A DNA stretch of 28,366 nt from a virus. The notes below the pieces were generated by a model. The model ran no database searches, was not told the DNA's origin, and saw only the letters and a list, made by a program, of their open reading frames with translations. Below, piece by piece: positions 1 through 8,400 of the stretch. The stretch covers positions 1 through 28,366 of the IMG/VR virus record IMGVR_UViG_3300031513_000158, one strand, 5' to 3'. The first letter of the stretch is position 1. Every line of letters starts with the position of its first letter. The position numbers and the translations under genes are program-made.

Positions 1-441
1 CAGGGGCGCTACGATGAGGGTGCGCATGGCGCGCAGCCCGAGGAGGATCATGCAGGCGACCAGGGTCTTCCCCGTGCCCATCCCCATGGCGAGCATTACG
101 CCCGGTGAGCCGCCCGTGAATCGCTCCATAGCGAACTCGTAAGCCGCGATCTGGTGCCGCCAGGGGCGCGTCTTGAGGCCGGCGGGCAGGTCCGTACGGG
201 CTGGGGCGGTCTTGGTGGCGACGAGCGCAGCGAAGTCTTCCGAGGCGCTCAGCCGGGGGATAGTGGCGCGGACCAGCGCAGCGTGCCGAGGCGTGGCGGG
301 GTAGGTCCAGGCCTTCCGCGAGGCGTCCCACCAGGCGCCGGGAATCCGTTTGCAGAGCAGCAGGTTCGAGAACGGTGTCCGGAGGATGATCTTGCCCGCC
401 TCAACATCGGCGAAGCTCGGGCTGGGGGTGGGGTTGAACAT
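1..441 (-). CDS. SNF2/DEAD-type helicase, N-terminal part (runs off the left edge)
   Basis: I read this frame by hand: it starts at ATG 441 and stays open to base 1, giving 147 codons. The first ~95 residues (MFNPTPSPSF..., with ILRTPFSN and WDASRKAWTYP) resemble the small HARP-like or accessory domain found before phage SNF2-type helicases. A helicase core then begins with WRHQIAAYEFAMERF (Q-motif-like), a Walker A motif MGMGTGKT, and TLIVAPL (motif Ia region). It is therefore a superfamily-2 ATPase, probably acting on phage DNA in replication, recombination or remodelling. The start is supported by a purine-rich GGGGGAGTAAGG stretch just upstream. It lies 4 bp behind the 82-aa gene and is probably co-transcribed with it. 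DEAH/DEAD box, motif VI and any nuclease fusion lie outside the window, so the exact subfamily is open. Confidence 0.85.
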   Translation of the reverse strand, partial: MFNPTPSPSFADVEAGKIILRTPFSNLLLCKRIPGAWWDASRKAWTYPATPRHAALVRATIPRLSASEDFAALVATKTAPARTDLPAGLKTRPWRHQIAAYEFAMERFTGGSPGVMLAMGMGTGKTLVACMILLGLRAMRTLIVAPL

Positions 442-445
442 GACC

Positions 446-694
446 TTACTCCCCCACGGCCATACGGTTGCGGACGAGGAATTCCTCGACGGCCGGATGC
501 ACCCGAATCCGGTCCAGTCGCTTCATGACCGACCAGATCAAGTCATCGTCGAGCCCGTGGATGGCGGCGGCGCCTCCGATCACCAGGACGATGTCGTCCA
601 ACGCCTCCCGCACGAGTGATTCGGGATTCGAGGTTTCCGGCTGCTGTGGCGCACCCGGCTTCTCGGCCGGTGTAGCAGAGGGATTCGTGCTCAT
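446..694 (-). CDS. Small hypothetical phage protein (82 aa)
   Basis: Not recognised. The first ~25 residues are Pro/Ser/Glu-rich and look disordered (MSTNPSATPAEKPGAP...). The rest looks like a compact helical unit (ESLVREALDDIVLVIGG, then DDDLIWSVMKRLDRIRVHPAVEEFLV). AGAGGA lies about 5 bases before the ATG at 694, a good ribosome binding site. The gene ends 4 bp before the helicase start, so the two form one leftward unit, possibly as helicase partner or early gene. Function is unknown; reality is supported by the binding site, the tight spacing and the candidate promoter upstream. Confidence 0.65.
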   Translation of the reverse strand: MSTNPSATPAEKPGAPQQPETSNPESLVREALDDIVLVIGGAAAIHGLDDDLIWSVMKRLDRIRVHPAVEEFLVRNRMAVGE

Positions 695-712
695 TTTTTC
701 CTCTGCTACTGG

Positions 713-732
713 CAGGGTGAAAAGTCACCCTG
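713..732. promoter_or_regulatory. Palindrome copy 1, candidate operator or hairpin
   Basis: CAGGGTGA-AAAG-TCACCCTG is a perfect 8-bp inverted repeat with a 4-base centre, 19 bases upstream of the 82-aa gene start. The core GGTGAAAAGTCACC recurs exactly at 822-835. Repetition in one short intergenic region suggests a protein-binding site; an mRNA hairpin in the leader is the alternative. Confidence 0.5.
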
Positions 733-781
733 CGGACCGTTTCCGGAGGGTCAATGGCGGGAAGTTGTTGAGCCGTAGGGA

Positions 782-787
782 AATATA
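782..787 (-). promoter_or_regulatory. Candidate -10 box for the 82-aa gene/helicase unit
   Basis: On the minus strand the sequence reads GAACTATATTTCCC; TATATT matches the -10 consensus at 5 of 6 positions and lies in the most AT-rich part of this intergenic stretch. No convincing -35 box is seen 16-18 bp upstream, so it would need an activator or is weak. Its position between two palindrome copies makes regulation plausible. Bases 695-835 hold no other gene that I can see. Confidence 0.4.
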
Positions 788-821
788 GTTCGAGGTTTTT
801 TCAGGGGCAGTGCTCAGCGAC

Positions 822-835
822 GGTGAAAAGTCACC
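822..835. promoter_or_regulatory. Palindrome copy 2, candidate operator
   Basis: GGTGA-AAAG-TCACC, identical in core to the copy at 713-732, lies directly next to the TAG stop (838-836) of the 478-aa gene. Relative to the TATATT box it sits about 40-50 bp upstream, whereas the other copy is about 55-70 bp downstream. It has no T-tract, so it is a poor intrinsic terminator. Confidence 0.45.
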
Positions 836-2272
836 CTACTGGCAGCGCTCGCTCGTGCACTCGAATCGTACGCTCCAGCTCTGGGTGCTTTGGCTGTATT
901 CCAGTGGGGCGCCACCCAGGCCGGTCCACTCTTGGAGCCACCTCGACAACTTCAGCACGGCCATATCATCCCCCCGCCGCTTCAGCTTGCCCTGGCCGCG
1001 GAGCAAGTCAACCAGCGCCTTGCCCTCAGCAGTGAATTGCCCCCGCGCATTTCTCAGGCCGAGATCCTCGAGTGAGTAGGTATGGGAGGAGGCCTTGTCT
1101 TGCTGGGCAACCTCTTCGACCCACTCGCCACGACCACGGTCCACCGCACGAGCCCGGAAGGTCTGTCTTTCCGGCACGCTCACCACGAGCCGGCCATCAC
1201 GGCACTCATGGAAGCGGAGGTCAAGCCAGGAGCTGTCGGCCGGGATCGGCAGGAACTCTTGGCGTTCGAGTCGCAGCCTGAAGTTGCAAACGTACAGGCC
1301 GGCCTTCCTGTTGTACGGGATGGGATCGCCTTCGATGGGGAGCAGTTCCTGGAGGTGATAGCGGAGTCGACTGACCCGAGTCTTGATCGGGGTCCTATCG
1401 AGAGGTTTGCCCGCAATCCGGTCGGGAACAAGCCGGCCGCGACTCGCAGCCAAGATTCGAAGGGTCTCCAGCCGCTGATCCCGTTCACCGAAACCAGCCT
1501 CCTCGAAGCTGAGTTCCTTTATGAAAGCCCCGATCTCGATGCGGAGCGTCGCGTCAGACAGCTCGATCGACACCTCGGGCCACGTCGCTCCGTCCGGCAC
1601 TGCAAGACTCCGGGCTTTCCGCGCTTTGCTCGTGTCACCCTCGCGCGAGAGCAGCTCCTCGATGTAGTCAAGGTCAACGGTTAGTCGGCCTCCGTCTAGC
1701 GATGCCACATTCGAAAGGACCACGTGTCTCAGGCGCGCTATCCCCCATCCGGGTTCCAGTGCCGGTTGCCGCAGGAACATGAGCAAGCCGCCGCCAGACG
1801 TCAGGTGCCGGTTAGCCTCTGCGAGTGTTCGAGAGACGTCCTCGTGGTCGGGGACGGCCAGGAAGAAGTCACGGAAGCGGCCGGCAAGGCGCCGGCGACC
1901 GAGGTACCAAAGCCGGCCCAGGAGCAAGTTCTGAACCGGGCCAGCGAGTTCGAGTGCCCCGGCCAACAGGGCAGCCAACCGATCTGCGTCGATGCGCCAT
2001 CGACGCAGGCGTTCAGGCTCCACATCAACGGTTCCTTCTTCCGGGCAGGCTATGAAGGCTCGCTGACCGTCCTCCGTCCAGTGCACTTCTTCCCAGTGCG
2101 GATCTGGGCACGAATCACACAGTAAGTGCGTTGCCAGTTCCGCCTCGCGCAGTAGTCCAATGTTGCTGAGCCTTTCGAAGTCCTCCTGGCTCCAGCGATG
2201 CACGTCGTCATAGGTGAGCGTCGGCTCACCGGCGCCGAGACGGCGGAGGACATCTTGCCAAGCGTCACGCAT
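836..2272 (-). CDS. Unrecognised protein with zinc-finger-like N-terminus and winged-helix-like middle (478 aa)
   Basis: I do not recognise the family. The N-terminal ~100 residues contain C52-x2-C55, H59 and C76 (LLCDSCPDPHW...FIACPEEG) followed by EPERLRRWRID, which looks like a small zinc-binding module leading to a helix. Residues ~264-337 (QRLETLRILAASRGRLV through TRVSRLRYHLQE to AGLYVCNFRL) resemble the OmpR/SARP-type winged-helix DNA-binding domain, with the recognition helix at TRVSRLRYHL. The C-terminal ~90 residues include ARGQFTAEGKALVDLLRGQG, another helical segment. The ATG at 2272 overlaps the end of the 390-aa gene by 8 bases, so the two are translationally coupled. It is not a known virion or replication protein. 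A regulator, or the nucleic-acid-sensing part of an accessory (for example anti-phage) system, is possible but inferred. Confidence 0.8.
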   Translation of the reverse strand: MRDAWQDVLRRLGAGEPTLTYDDVHRWSQEDFERLSNIGLLREAELATHLLCDSCPDPHWEEVHWTEDGQRAFIACPEEGTVDVEPERLRRWRIDADRLAALLAGALELAGPVQNLLLGRLWYLGRRRLAGRFRDFFLAVPDHEDVSRTLAEANRHLTSGGGLLMFLRQPALEPGWGIARLRHVVLSNVASLDGGRLTVDLDYIEELLSREGDTSKARKARSLAVPDGATWPEVSIELSDATLRIEIGAFIKELSFEEAGFGERDQRLETLRILAASRGRLVPDRIAGKPLDRTPIKTRVSRLRYHLQELLPIEGDPIPYNRKAGLYVCNFRLRLERQEFLPIPADSSWLDLRFHECRDGRLVVSVPERQTFRARAVDRGRGEWVEEVAQQDKASSHTYSLEDLGLRNARGQFTAEGKALVDLLRGQGKLKRRGDDMAVLKLSRWLQEWTGLGGAPLEYSQSTQSWSVRFECTSERCQ

Positions 2273-3437
2273 CCCGCTCTATGCCCCAGACCCTTAGATA
2301 GCGCCTGAGCACAAGCTCCTCGGGGCTATCGCCGAGATCGCAGTGCGCGCCCACCGAGAGCCGGAACGTGATGCCCCGGTCCTTTCCGCCGGGCGTCCGG
2401 AATACCGCCTCCATCACCACCCCGAGCACCGTTGTATCCGCCAGCCGCGTACGCCGCTCATCCAGCGTGGCTGCCACCAGATCGTAGACCGACGCCGCCT
2501 TGTTTCGAGCATCGACCTCGAAGGTGAGCCGCCCGCCCGGGCGACCGTGAATCTGGAGCCGGAGCGCCCTTACGCGCACCGAGGCGATGTTGTCCGCGGG
2601 GTCGGTTGGGAATGTGAGATTGGGATTCTTGAAGAGCTCCAGGTCAAAGCTCTCGCTCTGCCAAGGCTCGGAACGATCATCCTGGCCGAAAACAACCCGG
2701 GAGAACCGCCCGGAGAGTTCGCTGCGAAGCTTCCTGCCTCCCCTGGCGAACGCCTCCAGCGTACCGGTGGAGCTTTCGCGGGAGAACACCACCTCGAACG
2801 CGGGCCTCCAGCTCTGGCGCAGGAATCTGCCGTCTTCAGCATAGCCCTCACGCTCATCAGCGTAGTCTGACGGATACGCGAAGAACGAATCGAAGTCACC
2901 CTCGCGGCGGCGGTGCTCCACGGTGCAGTGATGGCCGCGCCCATCGCGCTTTTGGTAGAAGTTGGAAATCTCCCGGCCCAATTCCTGGAGCATGGCGTCG
3001 GTAACCTGAATTGGCCCCTTTGGAAGCCCCCTTCGTTTCTCCCAGGACTGCCGCGGCAAGGCGTCGATATGCGCCAGAGTGCGGGCGTCTTCGAACATCT
3101 GGGGGTGCTCCAAGTAGCACCAGAGCGCCCGCTCGTGGGCATTCTGCTTCGAGCTAATCTGTGCCGAGATCTCCAACCCGCGATCGCGAGCCGCCTCGAT
3201 GAGCACCGCCGTGCCGACCGAGTCCGCCAGAGAATGCACCTTACGGAACACGACGTCCACGCGGTGTCGCTGCGGCTCAGGCATCGCCTGCCATCGCTCA
3301 AACACCGGCTCAATTTGGGCTTCCTTGATCCCGGTCCAATCGAAATCGCCGAACTCGGGGAATTGCCCAAAGAATCGCTCCAGGAGAGCGTTGGGAATGT
3401 TGCGGAGAATCGACCGAGGATTGTACTGGCTGGGCAT
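2265..3437 (-). CDS. Unrecognised 390-aa protein, first gene of a two-gene cassette
   Basis: No family recognised. The N-terminal ~180 residues are mostly helical (SILRNIPNALLERFF, HRVDVVFRKVHSLADSVGTA, NAHERALWCYLEHPQMFEDA). The remainder looks β-rich (FEVVFSRESSTGTLEAFARGG, GGRLTFEVDARNKAASVYD, GITFRLSVGAHCDLG) and ends LRRYLRVWGIERDA. No P-loop, nuclease, protease or transmembrane motif is visible. It starts at ATG 3437 with only a weak ribosome binding site and has a candidate extended -10 promoter about 125 bp upstream. Its stop overlaps the start of the 478-aa gene, implying that both products act together. It lies outside the conserved late gene order, after the tail fibre, where phages often carry cargo genes. 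Confidence 0.8.
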   Translation of the reverse strand: MPSQYNPRSILRNIPNALLERFFGQFPEFGDFDWTGIKEAQIEPVFERWQAMPEPQRHRVDVVFRKVHSLADSVGTAVLIEAARDRGLEISAQISSKQNAHERALWCYLEHPQMFEDARTLAHIDALPRQSWEKRRGLPKGPIQVTDAMLQELGREISNFYQKRDGRGHHCTVEHRRREGDFDSFFAYPSDYADEREGYAEDGRFLRQSWRPAFEVVFSRESSTGTLEAFARGGRKLRSELSGRFSRVVFGQDDRSEPWQSESFDLELFKNPNLTFPTDPADNIASVRVRALRLQIHGRPGGRLTFEVDARNKAASVYDLVAATLDERRTRLADTTVLGVVMEAVFRTPGGKDRGITFRLSVGAHCDLGDSPEELVLRRYLRVWGIERDA

Positions 3438-3514
3438 GGCACCCCACTTTCAACTGAGGCCCCGCGCACCGTCGTAGCGCCACAGCCAGCGTACGTGTTT
3501 CCTCTCAGAACCTT

Positions 3515-3534
3515 CCGAGACGGACTGGTCTCGG
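3515..3534. other. Hairpin in the 3438-3641 intergenic region
   Basis: CCGAGAC-GGACTG-GTCTCGG is a perfect 7-bp stem with a 6-base loop. It lies between the tail-fibre stop and the two-gene cassette, downstream of the candidate extended -10 box, so it would form in the 5' leader of the cassette mRNA. It lacks a U-tract and is therefore not a standard terminator. The rest of this 204-bp gap holds no gene that I can see. Confidence 0.4.
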
Positions 3535-3561
3535 CGCCTCTGATTTGCAGCTTTAGCTCGT

Positions 3562-3570
3562 ATCATAGCA
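3562..3570 (-). promoter_or_regulatory. Candidate extended -10 promoter for the two-gene cassette
   Basis: The minus strand reads TGCTATGAT: a TGn extension directly before TATGAT (5 of 6 matches to TATAAT). Extended -10 promoters can work with a poor -35 box, and none is obvious here. It points leftward at the gene starting at 3437, which suggests the cassette can be expressed independently of the late structural operon. Confidence 0.45.
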
Positions 3571-3641
3571 TGGGGTTGGTGGCGATTTATCGCAGATGGT
3601 GGCCACGCTGCCGTGCTAGGCGCCGAGGAGGGCGGGGATCG

Positions 3642-5420
3642 TCAGGGGTGGGAGTAGAGCAGGATGTAGCCGAGGGTGGCGCCGGCGGGGGTTTTGACCT
3701 TGATGACGCCGGCCCAGCCGGAGGGATTGGTGGCGCCCATCAGCTCTGCCAGGCGGTAGCCGTTGCCGGTACCGCCAGCGAGGATGAGTTCGCCGCCCGC
3801 GGTGAGCTCGAGCAGCGTGCTGTCGGCGAGGTTGGAGCCGGGGCCGTGGATCTTGAGGGGCGAGGTGGTGATGTCCGTGGCGGCGATCACGGTAGGCCCC
3901 GCGGCGAGGCCGGCGTTCACGTGTGGCGTTTGCGAGGACCAGGTGCGGGCGTAGCCTTCTTGGGGATCAGTGCCCTGTTGGAGGCAGGCGCCCCAGAGGT
4001 GGATGTCGCCGGTCGCCCAGTCGTCGCCGTTGGCGGTGTACTGGCGCACGACAATCCAGAGGCCGGTCTGACCGTTTGCCAGCGTGCAGGTGATCTTGAA
4101 ACGTTGCCAGGCGGTGGTGAGCGTCACCTGCGTCGGGCCGGCCAGGTATTCGGTGTAGCCGTTGTTCACGATCGCCAGCGAGACCTTACGCGTGCCCGAG
4201 GCGACGCGCGCCCAGATGTAGAAGGTGTAGGTGCCGCCGTCCACCAGGCTGGCGATCTGCTGCTGGATCACGGGCGTGTCGCTGACGGCAGTGACCGTGT
4301 CCGCGGTCTGGTTCCCGTCGGGAGCGATCACGCTGTTGGGCGTCACCGAGCAGCTCCCGGCGTTGCGGTCCCAGACGCTGGCGGAGAAGTCCTCCGAATA
4401 CTTCGCCATGTTCTCGAAGGCTCCGCCGATGATCTGGTAGGGGCCGGATTGCTGCAACTCGGGCGGCAGGTCCGCGAGAGCGATGGTCCCGACGGTGACG
4501 GGGCTTCCGGAACTATCCTGGCGCAGGAAGCCGGGGCCGGTGGCGGAGAGATTCGCCCCGGTGCCACCACGGGCCAGCGCCAGCGCGCCGCTCGTGACGT
4601 CGCTTGCGACGTGCTGGTGCGCGGGTAGGTCCGATCCCGAGAGCGCTGCGCCGGCGGTGACGCGGCCCTTTTGGTCCACGGTGACCTTCGGATAGGTGCC
4701 CGGCGTCACGCTGGAGTTCGCCAGCCCGATTACGCCGGCGTTAACGGCGATCCCGCCGGTCGCGTCGATCTGGACGATGCCCTTGCTGGTGGTGGTGGCA
4801 TCCGGGTAGGATGGCGCCCCGAAGGTCTGGCCCAGCGCGAAGTCGATGATGGCGTCCGCCACCAGGTGGTCGTTCGCTCCGAGCGCGAGCCCGAGATCGC
4901 CGGAGTCATCGGCCTTGCGCCACTTCACCGCGCCGGCGTTTGGCAGGCGCACGAGACCAGTCGCAGCCTTGCTGCCGGAGCCGAATGCCGCTCCATCCTG
5001 GAAGGTCTTCATCCCAGTGACGATCTGGTCGCCGATCGCCCGAACGAACTTCCAGGCCGCCGCAGTGCCGAGCTCATTCTCGATGGCCAGCACGGCCGAC
5101 TGGAGCGCCGTAATGAAGGCCGCGACCATGTTGGCGCGCACGATGGCGCCCTGGGCGTGCTGCGCGGCCTGCGTGCCGAACGCCCCGCGCTGGCAGCCGG
5201 TGAACTGGGTGGCGTTCTTGCTGGTATAGACGATCAGCTCGTCATCGATCGAGAGGATGCCATAGGCGGCGGCGAAGCCGTCCGTTGAGCCAACGCTGAT
5301 CGTCGTGTCGCCGGCCAGAACCTGCTGCGTGGCGGTGGTTTCAAGCGGCCGCGTCGAGAAGGCGTCCACGGGCGAATAGAGCGTGGCGGGGCCGTCCAGC
5401 GCGTTGGGAAAATCACTCAT
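3642..5420 (-). CDS. Tail fibre / receptor-binding protein (592 aa)
   Basis: This is the last gene of the late tail module. An N-terminal β-rich segment (TTISVGSTDGFAAAYGILSI, ELIVYTSKNATQF) precedes a region typical of tail fibres (TTTSKGIVQIDATGGIAV, SVTPGTYPKVTVDQKGRVTA, DVTSGALALARGGTGANLS). Residues ~340-480 (NMAKYSEDFSASVWDRNAG ... YTFYIWARVASGTRKVSLAI ... TAWQRFKITCTL) look like the carbohydrate-binding-module-like jelly roll found in phage fibres. The C-terminus (ITTSPLKIHGPGSN...GGELILAGGTGNGYRL) resembles a fibre tip. By family knowledge it contacts the host surface; the receptor is unknown. The ATG at 5420 has AGGAGG five bases upstream and overlaps the previous stop by 8 bases. 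Confidence 0.85.
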   Translation of the reverse strand: MSDFPNALDGPATLYSPVDAFSTRPLETTATQQVLAGDTTISVGSTDGFAAAYGILSIDDELIVYTSKNATQFTGCQRGAFGTQAAQHAQGAIVRANMVAAFITALQSAVLAIENELGTAAAWKFVRAIGDQIVTGMKTFQDGAAFGSGSKAATGLVRLPNAGAVKWRKADDSGDLGLALGANDHLVADAIIDFALGQTFGAPSYPDATTTSKGIVQIDATGGIAVNAGVIGLANSSVTPGTYPKVTVDQKGRVTAGAALSGSDLPAHQHVASDVTSGALALARGGTGANLSATGPGFLRQDSSGSPVTVGTIALADLPPELQQSGPYQIIGGAFENMAKYSEDFSASVWDRNAGSCSVTPNSVIAPDGNQTADTVTAVSDTPVIQQQIASLVDGGTYTFYIWARVASGTRKVSLAIVNNGYTEYLAGPTQVTLTTAWQRFKITCTLANGQTGLWIVVRQYTANGDDWATGDIHLWGACLQQGTDPQEGYARTWSSQTPHVNAGLAAGPTVIAATDITTSPLKIHGPGSNLADSTLLELTAGGELILAGGTGNGYRLAELMGATNPSGWAGVIKVKTPAGATLGYILLYSHP

Positions 5421-8400
5421 TGAACCTCCTGGTGTTCAGTGCTCCGCGTCCGACCGGCTGGATTGGAATCGCAACCACGGCCTCCACCGCGCGTGCCGCA
5501 CGGGGCTTGTGGTAGGCGACCGCCGTTGCTACCGCTTGGGTTGCGACGGGCAGCGGCACCGGGCGCGAGTTCAGGCAGAACTGGTCGAAGGCCCAGAAGC
5601 AGAACGAGTAGAGTCCCTTGGTGCGCCACATGCCGTAGGCCTGCGCCATCGGCGGATCGGGCGGGCCGTAGATGCCCGACAGGTACATGCACTCCTCCGG
5701 CGGCCGCCCGAGCGTCAGCGGGAACACCATCGTCTGCCGCATCCGGATGGCGTTCTTCTGCCAGACGTCGTAATCGAAGCCTTCGGCGCGGAAGTACTTC
5801 ACGCCGTAGGCGGAGGTCTTCCACTCGTTGGGCAGATTCACGCGAAAGTTGAGCGCGCGGAAGGCCGGATCGGGCGCCGGCTTGCCCTGGTTGGCGTCGA
5901 GGGGCCAAAGGCACTCGAACACGGCCGTCGGATGAAACTGCCGCACGTAGGCGATCACCTCCTGGCAGTAGGCCCAGATGCGGTCGCGCAGGAAGTCGGC
6001 GGTCTCGAGGTCGTCGTTGGGATCGTCGGTGTTGGCGAGAAACCGGTGCATCGGTCGGCCGTAGCGGGCGAGGAAGTCGGACTTGGTTTCGTCGTCGTAG
6101 TAGGGCATGCCGGAGGCGTTCGGGAAGTACCACCACTGGGTCTCACCGAACTGGAGCACGATGGCGAGGCCGGCGGCGGCGATCTGGTCGGCGCATTCCT
6201 TGTACATCTGCTTGAGGTAGCTCCGCACGCGCGCGCCGAAGTGCATCTGCGTGGAGGGCACAGGTAGTTCGACCGGCACCCCATCCCAATAGCGCGCGGC
6301 CATTTCAACGGGCGGCCGGTAGACCTCCATCGAGAAGGCGAATGATGCCGGGATGCCCGCCGCCTGGAACTCGCCGGCGAGGTCACGAATCCAGCGCCGG
6401 ACCGGCTCGATCATCACCGGCGTGACCGCATCGATCAGCTCCCAGTCACCCTCGGCTCCGGGCGAGCCGAGGTGGTTGGTCAACGTGAGGGTAACCGAAT
6501 TCGGCGGGCTCACAGCAACGTTCGGGAAGGCCCACAACGGCGCCTTCGACTGAATCCGTAGCGTGGTGGACGTTCCGAAGTTATCGTCGGCCCACACGCC
6601 CACGAACAGGCCGTTGATGGCCGCTCGGAAGTGGCTCACGATGTCCTGAAGCGTCTCACCGTAGCCGATGGCGTGGTTGACCTGCGTCCCCGAGATCGAG
6701 ATCCACACGACGTCGCCCGGGGCGGGGTCGCCAGAGAACTCGACCGTAGCGTAGGGGTACGACACGCTCACGCGCCGCCGCTTGTTGTTCCAGAAGACGC
6801 CCATGTAGACGTCGGCGTGGCCGCGGAAGCCGAGCCGCTCGAGTTGCCACAGGTGCCAGGCCGGGGGCTTGCGGTAGCCGTGGTCGGTGTCGAAGTCGAT
6901 GGCGAGCGAGACATTGTCGTAGACCTGGGGCGGATCGGGCGCGTCCGGCGGTACCAGCGGCCAGAGGTAATCGAAGTAGAAGTAGCCGCCGCTGGCGGTA
7001 ATGCTTACCGTGTGTGTGCCGCCAGAGAGACCCGAGCGCAGCGGGATGCAGGCGGTGTTTCCGCCGTACTCGTCGAGGTACAGGTCATGTATGCTTGGCG
7101 TGTCGCCGTCCACCGAGACGCTGATCTCGCCAGACAGCGTGCTCAGGAAGGTGCCCAGGTAGAGGTCGTGTGCGGTGGGGTAGCTGTAGCGAACCGTCAC
7201 CGTGCCACTGGTGGTGCGCTTGGCATGACCGCCGCTCCACCACTGGGTAGGCCAGCCGGCGCCGTAACGGTAGTCCTCCCAGGAGCCCTCATACCTGCAC
7301 CGCGCATCGGATTCCTCGATGCGGGGCGCGCCGCCGCCCACCTTGAGCAGGCGGTCGCCGTTGACCGTGATGTTCGACAGCGTGACGCGCCACTCGATGT
7401 CGGCGGCCACCCCGGTGACGGGTGAGACCTTCTTGAGGCGCGTGCCAGCCGGCCAAGAGGCCGCCATAGAGTTCTCGTAGCCGCGCTCGACGGTGATCTG
7501 GGTTGGGGAATCCACGGAGACCAGCAGCAAGCGCTCCTCGCTCGAGGAATCCCCGATGAAGTACCGGCCCCCGGTGAGCTTTGCGGTGTCGTCCACCTGG
7601 AGGGCCGTGTCGCCCGGCGCGGCGTCGGCGGTGAGGAAGCAGCCGTCTTCGAGCTCCTCCTCGATGCGCTCGAAGCGCGGCGCAAAGACCAGGTAGATCT
7701 TGCGGCAGTCGTTCATCGGGACTGCTCGGCCGTTCTTGTCGAGCAGCGGCTCGGTGAAGTCGAGCGTGACGCGATACTTCTTGTCGGTGTCACCGCCGGT
7801 GAAGCGAGCGGTCCTCTGGAGCCAGTTGCCGGCAAGCTGACCCGCCCCTTGATGCCCGCAGGTCGCCAGCACGCGGTCGAGGTTGCCCAGCTTGCCGTAG
7901 TTTGCGTCAGGCTTGAAGGAGATGCGCAGATAGCCGGATCGATTGAGGCCGATGCCGCCCTGAGCGGTGATCACCGCGGTCTGGCCGGGACCATAGCGTC
8001 CTGCGGGACTCCCCGGATCATTGATGATGGCGGCGAACTTCTCCGCGATGTGGTAGCCCTCGACGCGGAGGGTGACGTAGCTGCCGGCTGGATGGGCGAG
8101 CGTCACATTGGCTTGGAGGCGGTTCTGTGCTGCATCGACGGCGAGCACGGCGACTAGCTCCTCGTTGGTTCCGGTGCGCTCGATGTACACCCAGTCGCCG
8201 GCCCGGAAGCCCGCGGCTGAGCCGACGTATATCCAACTCACGCCGCCGCCTTGAACGTCCTGGGCAAGCTGCGTCTCGAGGATCGCGTCCGTGTGGGCGA
8301 CCGTGTAGCGGGTATCGCGGAACCACACGTGGTAGTAATCGATTCCCTCGGCAGGCGCTTCTGCGGCAATGTCCAACTGGAGGCCGGCGGGCGTCTCCGT

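Noticed and set aside
713-732. Intrinsic terminator
   Set aside because: A strong stem but no run of T after it on either strand; the repeated core fits an operator better.
2913-4628. 571-aa plus-strand open frame
   Set aside because: It crosses two unrelated minus-strand genes and an intergenic region, and its Gly/Val/Arg-rich composition is typical of antisense frames in GC-rich DNA.
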